The position numbers were made by a program, and so were the translations under genes. DNA of 5,116 nucleotides from Desulfobacteraceae bacterium (GTDB lineage: Bacteria > Desulfobacterota > DSM-4660 > Desulfatiglandales > Desulfatiglandaceae), in the NCBI GenBank assembly GCA_013203065.1, contig JABMQV010000524.1, positions 1 through 5,116 of the forward strand. Direction: 5' to 3'. Below, in pieces: positions 1 to 5,116 of this stretch; positions within the stretch are counted from its first letter, which is position 1; every line of letters starts with the position of its first letter. The notes under the pieces were generated by a model. The model was not told where the DNA came from. It did not search any database and worked only from the letters and a program-made list of their open reading frames with translations.

Positions 1-128
1 GTACAGGTTTGGGTCTTTCCGTTTCAGCCCGTATTGTGAAAGAGCATAATGGGACGATGGAAATTGATTCGGTGATAGGTAAGGGAACCGTGGCAACTTT
101 GTACTTTCCTGCAAGCAATACAGTATAA
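1..128 (+). CDS. Sensor histidine kinase, C-terminal end (partial)
   Basis: Only the last 41 codons are present (reading frame from base 3, TAA at 126-128); the gene begins left of the window. The visible part opens with TGLGLS, the G2 box of the HATPase_c ATP-binding domain. It continues through ARIVKEHNGTMEIDS and GKGTVATLYFP, the usual last helix and strands of a two-component kinase catalytic domain. In this family the domain binds ATP and phosphorylates a histidine in the preceding dimerisation domain. The phosphate then passes to a response regulator, which here is almost certainly the product of the next gene, since the stop codon overlaps that gene's ribosome binding site. The sensor domain, membrane segments and phosphorylated histidine are outside the window, so the signal sensed cannot be read. 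The protein ends soon after the catalytic fold, with no extra receiver domain. Confidence 0.9.
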   Translation, partial: TGLGLSVSARIVKEHNGTMEIDSVIGKGTVATLYFPASNTV

Positions 129-133
129 GGAGA
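127..133 (+). promoter_or_regulatory. Ribosome binding site of the response regulator, overlapping the kinase stop
   Basis: AAGGAGA lies 6 bases before the ATG at 140, and its first two bases are the last two of the kinase TAA stop. This fixes the start of the regulator and shows that the kinase and regulator are one transcription unit, probably with coupled translation. Confidence 0.8.
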
Positions 134-139
134 AAATAG

Positions 140-1579
140 ATGTCTATAAAGCATGTATTCCCATTAGATCCTATTTTAGTTGTTGACGACGAGGTTTCCG
201 CACTCGACAGTTTTGAGATCTCACTTTACTCTGCAGGATTTTCAAATGTCATAACATGTAATGATAGCCGGAAAGTGATGGAGATCCTGAGAGGAAGAAA
301 TGTGGAATTGGTGTTTCTCGACCTGATTATGCCTTTTGTTTCCGGTGAACAGCTTATCGTCGAAATAAAAAAGGAGTTCCCGGAGATCTGCGTCATCGTT
401 GTGACGGCCGTTGGGGATATCGACACCGTTGTTGAATGCATTCGTAACGGCGCAACGGACTATTTGCTCAAACCTGTGGAAAAGGCTCATCTCAAAAATC
501 GGGTTCTTAAATCTCTCGAAATGAGGGAACTGCAGCAGGAAAATGCTGCTTTGCGAGAACGCCTTTTGAACGGTCGTATTGAACATGCGGAATTCTTCAG
601 AGAGATAGTCACTCAGAATGTCCGGATGTTATCTATCTTTCAATACTGTGAATCTATAGCCAGAAGCAGCTATCCGATACTGATTACTGGCAAGACTGGG
701 ACGGGCAAAGAGTTGATCGCAAAGGCAATTCATGGAATAAGTGGGCGCTCCGGTGAATTGGTGGCTGTCAATATCGCCGCTTTCGACGACACTCTTTTTG
801 CAGACACCCTATTTGGACATGTAAAGGGGGCCTTCACAGGGGCCGATGAGAGAAGGAAAGGGTTAGTCGAAACAGCCAATGGAGGGACCCTGTTTCTTGA
901 TGAAATCGGTGACTTAAGTAATGCATCACAAACAAAACTCCTTCGACTTCTACAGGAAAGGGAGTATTCACCAGTTGGCTCGGATACTAAAAAAAACGCT
1001 AATATCCGAATTATCGCCTCTACCAATAAAGATTTGAAAGAACTGAGAAAAGCGGAAAAGTTCAGGGATGATTTGTATTATCGGCTCGTGTCCCATCATG
1101 TCCACCTCCCTCCCCTCAGAGAAAAACCTGATGATATCAGGCTACTCTTGGATCACTTTCTTGAGGAAACATCACAGGATATGGACAAGCCGATACCCAC
1201 ATATCATCCTGAACTTATAAATCTGTTGAAATGTTATCATTTTCCCGGGAACATTCGTGAACTAAAGCATCTGGTTGCAGATGCCGTGGCAAAGCACAAG
1301 CGCAAGATGCTTTCCTCAGTGACCTTCAAGGAACATATTGAGCTGGAATCGGATAACAAAGTGAAGCATAATAGAGTTCCTCTGCCGGCTTTAGACTTTG
1401 AATCTCTCAGGTTTGACCCGGGGGAAATTCCAAAACTGAAAGAAGCCATGACCGATCTGACAAAGGCTCTTATCGGGGCAGCCATGAAGAAATCTGGCGG
1501 TAACCAGACTATTGCAGCCCGCATACTCGGTATCTCGCAACAGTCACTCAGCATCAAGGTAGGAAAATTGTTGAAATGA
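140..1579 (+). CDS. Sigma-54-dependent response regulator (NtrC family)
   Basis: A complete 479-residue cytoplasmic regulator, the normal length for the NtrC/ZraR/AtoC class. Residues about 11-124 are the receiver: acidic pair D16-D17, phosphoacceptor D61 in FLDLIMP, T89 and K111. A charged helix at about 122-145 is probably a coiled-coil linker. Residues about 158-385 form the AAA+ domain: Walker A GKTGTGKE (184-191), an intact GAFTGA sigma-54 contact loop (230-235), Walker B LFLDEIGD (251-258), the FRDDLYYRL arginine-finger region (308-316) and PGNIREL sensor II (369-375). Residues about 433-479 are a Fis-type helix-turn-helix. By family knowledge, phosphorylation lets the protein form a ring that remodels RNA polymerase-sigma-54 using ATP. 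All key residues are present, so it should be functional. The partner is the upstream kinase. The target promoters are unknown; the metal transporter downstream is one candidate. The putative recognition helix is unusual (see findings). Confidence 0.96.
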   Translation: MSIKHVFPLDPILVVDDEVSALDSFEISLYSAGFSNVITCNDSRKVMEILRGRNVELVFLDLIMPFVSGEQLIVEIKKEFPEICVIVVTAVGDIDTVVECIRNGATDYLLKPVEKAHLKNRVLKSLEMRELQQENAALRERLLNGRIEHAEFFREIVTQNVRMLSIFQYCESIARSSYPILITGKTGTGKELIAKAIHGISGRSGELVAVNIAAFDDTLFADTLFGHVKGAFTGADERRKGLVETANGGTLFLDEIGDLSNASQTKLLRLLQEREYSPVGSDTKKNANIRIIASTNKDLKELRKAEKFRDDLYYRLVSHHVHLPPLREKPDDIRLLLDHFLEETSQDMDKPIPTYHPELINLLKCYHFPGNIRELKHLVADAVAKHKRKMLSSVTFKEHIELESDNKVKHNRVPLPALDFESLRFDPGEIPKLKEAMTDLTKALIGAAMKKSGGNQTIAARILGISQQSLSIKVGKLLK

Positions 1580-1679
1580 GCTGAAGCGATTGGGGGAGGC
1601 GTCTGAGTCGAAAAAATTTCAGTTGCCGAGGTGGTTAAATGGTTTGGAGCTGAGAAAGTGGACCCCCACCGAAATATCG

Positions 1680-1699
1680 GGAGTGGAAAGGAGTAGAAA
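1680..1699 (+). repeat. Tandem 10-base repeat carrying the znuA ribosome binding site
   Basis: GGAGTGGAAA (1680-1689) is followed directly by GGAGTAGAAA (1690-1699), identical at 9 of 10 bases. The junction creates AAAGGAG (1687-1693), 7 bases before the ATG at 1701, which is a well-placed Shine-Dalgarno site. The first copy carries a second GGAG too far upstream for direct initiation. This site decides the start of the binding-protein gene in favour of 1701. Confidence 0.7.
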
Positions 1700-1700
1700 T

Positions 1701-2573
1701 ATGTTAAGCCGGATGTCTAAATCCATACTGCTGCCTGTTGTAATTGTTTTTGTCTGGAGCATCGCTTCAAGTGCTGAAAAACCTGCCGGAAAAATCAAGG
1801 CCTTTGTCAGTATTCCGCCCCAAGCCTATTTTGTGGAACGTGTTGGTGGGCGTCACGTTGATGTAGACGTATTATTAGGTCCTGGTCAATCTCCAGCAAC
1901 CTACGAGCCGTCTACAAGACAGATGTCTGCCCTTGGCCGGTCCCAGGTGTATTTTAGAATCGGTACCCCTTTTGAAAAGGCATTGATCAAAAAGATAACC
2001 GACACCTTCAACAACCTGCGTGTTGTTGATACACGCAAAAACGTAAAACTCCGATATTTCAATAGACCTGATGGATCCCGGAGCCCAGACCCCCACATCT
2101 GGCTTGATCCCAAACGCGTGAAGATTCAGGCGGCCACTGTGTGCGAAGCAATGAGCCGCATTGATCCGGCGCACTCGGCCGAATTCGAAAAGAACCTCCA
2201 GGCCTTCCAGGCCGATCTTGATGAAATAGACATGAAAATCGCAGAAACACTTGCCCCACTGAAAGGGGGAAAATTTTACGTTTTCCATCCCGCTTTCGGG
2301 TATTTCGGCGATTCCTACGGGCTCAAGCAGGTGCCGGTGGAAATTGAGGGTAAAGAGCCGAGCCCAAGACAGCTTTCGGAGCTTATCAAAAAGGCTAAGA
2401 AAGATGCTGTGAAGGTTATCTTTGTGCAACCGCAGTTTGCGAAGAAAAACGCTGAGACCGTGGCCAGGGCGGTTGGGGGGGCGGTGGTGCCTATTAATCC
2501 CCTTGCGAAGGATTATCTCAGAAATCTCAAGGAAATGGCGGTCACCATCAAAAGGGCACTGTTGGATCAATAG
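1701..2573 (+). CDS. znuA: Periplasmic zinc/manganese-binding protein of an ABC importer (ZnuA/TroA family)
   Basis: A 290-residue cluster A-I metal-binding protein that delivers a divalent metal to the permease encoded downstream. I start it at the ATG at 1701: a good ribosome binding site precedes it and it gives a classic signal peptide (hydrophobic core about 9-20, likely cleavage after A25 in SIASSA). The mature N-lobe opens with the family sequence FVSIPPQAYFVERVGG. Further landmarks are GPGQSPATYEP (60-70), DPHIWLDP (130-137, H132), FYVFHPAFGYFG (H196), the EGKEPSP segment (216-222) and a C-lobe ending INPLAKDYL. H132 and H196 match two of the usual metal ligands. The first-ligand position is A66 and the usual acidic C-lobe ligand appears to be N266. 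There is no His-rich loop. Zinc is the default guess; manganese or iron cannot be excluded. An in-frame TTG at 1590 would add 37 residues in front of the signal peptide and is unlikely. Confidence 0.9.
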   Translation: MLSRMSKSILLPVVIVFVWSIASSAEKPAGKIKAFVSIPPQAYFVERVGGRHVDVDVLLGPGQSPATYEPSTRQMSALGRSQVYFRIGTPFEKALIKKITDTFNNLRVVDTRKNVKLRYFNRPDGSRSPDPHIWLDPKRVKIQAATVCEAMSRIDPAHSAEFEKNLQAFQADLDEIDMKIAETLAPLKGGKFYVFHPAFGYFGDSYGLKQVPVEIEGKEPSPRQLSELIKKAKKDAVKVIFVQPQFAKKNAETVARAVGGAVVPINPLAKDYLRNLKEMAVTIKRALLDQ

Positions 2574-2738
2574 AGTCCATTTGCAACATCTTGTATCGAA
2601 ATTCTTAAGCCCTTTGAAAATAACTCCGAATTTCATAAAGTTACTCCCATGGATAAAATCGAGGTGAAGCGCCAAAGTCAATTGCTGAAGTGCAAGACCT
2701 TATCAAATGCCAGCAGGATCAATCGGGGTACATGAACG
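2574..2738 (+). other. Intergenic gap inside the transporter cluster, no convincing gene
   Basis: These 165 bases separate the binding-protein gene from the ATPase gene, while the ATPase and permease genes overlap. An ATG at 2649 opens a 28-codon frame ending at TGA 2733-2735, but it has no Shine-Dalgarno site (ACTCCC precedes it) and no recognisable protein character. In another frame, bases from about 2658 to the TGA about 2763 read as a hydrophilic, protein-like stretch (SIAEVQDLIKCQQDQ) with no start codon, which might be a gene remnant. I found no clear terminator, sigma-70 or -24/-12 promoter here, and no obvious Zur or Fur palindrome. The only ribosome-binding match for the ATPase gene is a weak GGGG at 2725-2728, 10 bases before its ATG. 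Confidence 0.45.
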
Positions 2739-3503
2739 ATGAAATCAGCGGTTGTTGAGCTTGAAAATGTATGGTTCTCATACGATGGATTACCCGTCCT
2801 CGAAGACGTCAGTATCAGAGTTGATGAACGGGATTTTCTTTCCATCGTGGGCCCAAATGCCGGAGGGAAGACTACCCTGCTCAAGGTGATACTTGGTCTG
2901 CTCAAACCAACCAAGGGTACAGTGCGGGTATTCGGCCAACCGGCTGCAAAAGCCCGTTCCCGTATTGGTTATATGCCCCAGCATACGTCCCTTGATCCCC
3001 TGTTTCCGGTGAATGTCCTGGATGTGGTGCTCATGGGGCGACTGGGCAACGGAAAACGGTTCGGGTTCTACGACAAAGCAGACAGGGAGGCGGCAGTGGA
3101 TGTCCTGAGAAAGGTGGGGCTGTATGATGTCAGGCTCCGGTCCTTTGCAGCCCTGTCCGGAGGCCAGCGGCAGCGCGTGCTGATTGCACGTGCCCTTGTG
3201 TCGGACCCGGGACTTTTGCTCCTTGACGAGCCAACTGCCAACGTAGATGGCGCCATTGAATCAGAATTGTTCGAAATCCTGAATAAACTCAACGAAAAGA
3301 TGACAATCGCCCTGGTTACCCATGACCTGGGGTTTGTATCGAGTTATGTCAAAAGGGTGGCGTGCGTTAACCGGCGGGTCAGGGTCCATCCCACGAGTGA
3401 GATCTCCGGTGAGATGATCAACGAAATGTATGGGTCCAACGTGCATATGGTACGACATGATCACCGATGCGCAGAGGAGGGGCATGAATGGCTGAATTCA
3501 TAG
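2739..3503 (+). CDS. znuC: Metal ABC transporter ATP-binding protein (ZnuC type)
   Basis: A 254-residue ATPase, normal length for ZnuC/MntB/TroB proteins, that sits on the cytoplasmic face and powers metal import. All nucleotide-binding motifs are intact: A-loop aromatic near Y15, Walker A GPNAGGKTT (38-46, K44), Q-loop YMPQH (Q81), signature LSGGQRQR (139-146), Walker B LLLLDEP (159-165, E164 catalytic) and H-loop VTHD (H195). The segment between Q-loop and signature, with DVVLMGRLG, is typical of metal importers of this class. The C-terminus carries scattered His and Cys (H236, H240, H242, C244, H249). The ATG at 2739 is the only reasonable start, because an in-frame TGA lies two codons upstream, although its ribosome binding site is weak. 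The last five codons and the stop overlap the permease gene. Metal identity cannot be read from the ATPase. Confidence 0.95.
   Translation: MKSAVVELENVWFSYDGLPVLEDVSIRVDERDFLSIVGPNAGGKTTLLKVILGLLKPTKGTVRVFGQPAAKARSRIGYMPQHTSLDPLFPVNVLDVVLMGRLGNGKRFGFYDKADREAAVDVLRKVGLYDVRLRSFAALSGGQRQRVLIARALVSDPGLLLLDEPTANVDGAIESELFEILNKLNEKMTIALVTHDLGFVSSYVKRVACVNRRVRVHPTSEISGEMINEMYGSNVHMVRHDHRCAEEGHEWLNS
3475..3482 (+). promoter_or_regulatory. Ribosome binding site of the permease gene, inside the ATPase gene
   Basis: AGGAGGGG lies within the last codons of the ATPase gene, 5 bases before the ATG at 3488. An ATG at 3484 is closer to it but reaches a stop after three codons, so 3488 is the start. The arrangement suggests translational coupling of ATPase and permease. 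Confidence 0.75.
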
Positions 3504-4345
3504 CTGATTTGCGGCAGCATTCTTTCCTGCAATACGCGCTCTTGACCGGCATCCTTGCAAGCATTGCCTGTGGCATTATCGGCAGTTATGTGGTCACCAG
3601 GCGAATTACATACATTGCAGGCGCGATCGCGCACAGTGTCTTGGCCGGTATGGGTGCGGCCCGGTATTGTGAGATTGTATACCATTGGGAATGGATGAGT
3701 CCGTTTTACGGGGCTGTTGCTGCCGCACTCATGGCCGCAGTCATTGTAGGCCTTGTCAGTCTGAAAGCCAAACAACGGGAGGATACGGTCATTAGTGCGG
3801 TATGGGCCGTCGGCATGGCCGTGGGTATCCTATTCATTTTCAAAACGCCAGGCTATAATGAGGACCTGATGAGTTATCTCTTCGGCAACATCCTCATGGT
3901 GTCGAGCGGGGATCTCTGGCTGATCGCCGGTCTGGATGTTTTGATCGTTGGAGTTGTTCTACTCTTTTACAACCAGTTGCTTTTAGTATGTTTTGACGAA
4001 GAATTCGGGCGCCTGCGCGGTATTCGGGTGGACTTTCACTACCTCACACTGCTTTGTCTCACAGCTCTCACAGTAGTCCTGTTGGTAACAGTAGTAGGGA
4101 TTGTTATGGTAATAGCTCTTCTGACGCTGCCCGTGGCGGTGGCAGGGCAATTCTCCAAAAGACTTTGGCACATGATGGCCCTTTCCGCTTTGTTAACAGC
4201 ACTTTTTACGACGTCCGGCATCGCCGCCAGCTATGGCCCTGACCTACCTGCTGGCGCCACCACCATTGTTCTGGCTGGTTCTGTTTACATCTTGGTGATT
4301 GTGGGAGTGCGACTCTTCAGGGTCTGTTCCAACAAAGGCACGTAA
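3488..4345 (+). CDS. znuB: Metal ABC transporter permease, ABC-3 family (ZnuB type)
   Basis: A 285-residue inner-membrane protein, the usual length for ZnuB/MntC/TroC permeases, which form a homodimeric channel docked on the ATPase. Hydrophobic segments that I read as membrane spans lie at about 15-36, 42-60, 73-92, 100-119, 142-161, 186-203, 204-221, 227-246 and 257-278. Family marks include a TM2 helix with AHSVLAGMG, a DLMSYLFGNIL segment (126-136), and FDEEFGRLRGI (169-179), the cytoplasmic segment expected to couple to the ATPase. The paired helices around 186-221 end in LLTLPVAVAG, also typical. The gene overlaps the ATPase gene by 16 bases and is the last gene on this strand in the window. 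No frameshift or truncation is seen. Together with its two neighbours it completes a full importer. Confidence 0.94.
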   Translation: MAEFIADLRQHSFLQYALLTGILASIACGIIGSYVVTRRITYIAGAIAHSVLAGMGAARYCEIVYHWEWMSPFYGAVAAALMAAVIVGLVSLKAKQREDTVISAVWAVGMAVGILFIFKTPGYNEDLMSYLFGNILMVSSGDLWLIAGLDVLIVGVVLLFYNQLLLVCFDEEFGRLRGIRVDFHYLTLLCLTALTVVLLVTVVGIVMVIALLTLPVAVAGQFSKRLWHMMALSALLTALFTTSGIAASYGPDLPAGATTIVLAGSVYILVIVGVRLFRVCSNKGT

Positions 4346-4460
4346 AGCGACACGGGTTTCTGTATAATTCCTCACAAATAAGGCGATTTAGGCGGACCTT
4401 GCCCCCCCAATCTTGCCCGCTTCACCTGTCTGGAACTGGAAACAAGAGTCCGGTGAAGGA
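4346..4460. other. Convergent intergenic region with an imperfect hairpin
   Basis: These 115 bases lie between two convergent genes, where a shared terminator would be expected. CTTCACC at 4420-4426 and GGTGAAG at 4452-4458 are perfect reverse complements. Between them, GGAACT (4432-4437) can pair with AGTCC (4447-4451) with one bulged A. Together they could fold as a branched or bulged hairpin. Neither strand has a run of T after the stem, so this is not a standard intrinsic terminator. The left part also holds a C-run at 4402-4408 and two CTTGCCC copies. Confidence 0.35.
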
Positions 4461-5116
4461 TTAGACCGTGGAGACTTGAGGGGACGGCTCACTATGTGTT
4501 TCTATCCGGTACCCTTCTGCCAGCGGGGGCTCCAGCAGTCTCTGATAGGTGGCCTTTATGAGTATCGACCCGATAGGCGCCGTGACGACGATACTAAGGA
4601 CGGCGATGGCAAGGATCAGATCCCCCGATGCTATGCCCATGGCAAGGGGAATCGCCCCTATGGCGGCCTGCACCGTGGCCTTCGGAACATAGGAGAGGAC
4701 GCAGAAGAGTCTCTCCTTCTGGTTGAGATGGGAACCAATCAGTGAGAGGACAACGCCTATGCTTCTTCCCACCAACCCGATGAAAATGATGGCAAGCCCC
4801 ACCAGGCCGGAGCTGAAAGCCAGCTCTATATTGACCTGAGCCCCTATTAGTACGAACAGGACGATCTCCGCAAAGACCCACACCTTGTTGAACTTTGCGG
4901 CCAGCCTCTTTGCTACCTCCCTGTTTTTCTCTAAGATGACGAAGCCTATGGCCATTATCCCCACGAGGCTCGCTATGGGCAGAACCTTCTCCATATCGTA
5001 CAAGACGATCGCGGATATCATGAATATGAGGACCTTTTTGGTGTCTCTTATCTTGTCGAATCTCCCGAAGAATAATGCCAGAAGATACCCGAACAGGAAC
5101 CCCAGGGCGATTCCGA
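4461..5116 (-). CDS. Cation/proton antiporter (Na+/H+ exchanger family), C-terminal part
   Basis: The frame is open from the stop at 4461-4463 to the right edge, so the start lies outside the window; 217 residues are visible. It is rich in hydrophobic helices and fits the C-terminal half of the Na_H_Exchanger (CPA) membrane domain. The fragment reads through GFLFGYLLALFFG, a long hydrophobic pair with ASLVGIMAIGFVILEK, VWVFAEIVLFVLIGAQVNI, IIFIGLVGRSIGVVLSLIG, then SYVPKATVQAAIGAIPLAMG and AIAVLSIVVTAPIGSILI. The KATVQAAIG segment and the GRSIGV helix with its conserved arginine are characteristic of bacterial and archaeal NhaP-like exchangers. These proteins swap protons for sodium or potassium across the inner membrane. 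The protein ends in a short hydrophilic tail of roughly 30 residues with no TrkA-type regulatory domain. The ion-binding acidic residues should be in the missing half, so specificity is open. It is convergent to the metal transporter and probably unrelated to it. Confidence 0.88.
   Translation of the reverse strand, partial: GIALGFLFGYLLALFFGRFDKIRDTKKVLIFMISAIVLYDMEKVLPIASLVGIMAIGFVILEKNREVAKRLAAKFNKVWVFAEIVLFVLIGAQVNIELAFSSGLVGLAIIFIGLVGRSIGVVLSLIGSHLNQKERLFCVLSYVPKATVQAAIGAIPLAMGIASGDLILAIAVLSIVVTAPIGSILIKATYQRLLEPPLAEGYRIETHSEPSPQVSTV

Noticed and set aside
1590..1700. In-frame upstream extension of the binding protein from a TTG at 1590, adding 37 residues.
   Set aside because: It has no suitably placed ribosome binding site and would put a hydrophilic stretch in front of a clear signal peptide. 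The ATG at 1701 has both a good ribosome binding site and the signal peptide.
1875..2681. A 268-codon open frame on the minus strand opposite the binding-protein gene.
   Set aside because: Its translation has no recognisable family motifs and lies antisense to a gene with clear motifs and signals. It is best explained as a chance open frame created by the codon use of the plus-strand gene.
4363..4368. A perfect TATAAT just after the permease stop.
   Set aside because: No -35-like hexamer lies 16-18 bases upstream, there is no extended -10 TGN, and transcription from it would only run antisense into the antiporter gene.
4413..4745. A 110-codon plus-strand open frame opposite the antiporter gene.
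   Set aside because: The product is Arg, Gly and Asp rich with no family resemblance, and the minus-strand frame encodes a clear membrane antiporter across the same bases.
5019..5021. An ATG on the minus strand that could be taken as the antiporter start.
   Set aside because: The same frame stays open for 31 more codons to the window edge with continuous hydrophobic, membrane-like sequence, so this Met is internal and the gene is truncated by the window.

Overview
The window looks like bacterial chromosome with moderate GC and tight gene packing. The mix of a sigma-54 activator-type two-component system, a ZnuABC-type metal importer and a CPA-type cation/proton antiporter would suit a Gram-negative anaerobe of the deltaproteobacterial (Desulfobacterota) kind. 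That placement is inferred from gene style and not from any marker gene. No RNA gene, IS element, CRISPR array or phage gene is visible.

Layout: (1) 1-128, + strand, the last 41 codons of a sensor histidine kinase. (2) 140-1579, +, an NtrC-family response regulator with receiver, AAA+ and Fis-type HTH domains; its ribosome binding site overlaps the kinase stop, so the two form one translationally close pair. (3) 1701-2573, +, a secreted metal-binding protein (ZnuA/TroA family). Its translation start is fixed by a signal peptide and a strong Shine-Dalgarno site lying in a small tandem repeat. (4) 2574-2738, a gap of 165 bases with no convincing gene. (5) 2739-3503, +, the transporter ATPase (ZnuC type), overlapping by 16 bases (6) 3488-4345, +, the ABC-3 family permease (ZnuB type). 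(7) 4346-4460, a short convergent intergenic region with one imperfect hairpin. (8) 4461-5116, - strand, the C-terminal 217 residues of a cation/proton antiporter, which runs off the right edge.

How they work together: the binding protein captures a divalent metal (probably zinc, possibly manganese) in the periplasm, the permease moves it across the inner membrane, and the ATPase powers this. The two-component system lies directly upstream on the same strand. It could control the transporter in response to metal or envelope state, but no -24/-12 sigma-54 promoter was found in front of the transporter genes, so that link is only a hypothesis. The antiporter is convergent and probably independent.

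I see no strong sign of a new system. The observations most worth a check are the binding protein, which lacks two of the residues usually used as metal ligands, and the tandem repeat carrying its ribosome binding site.
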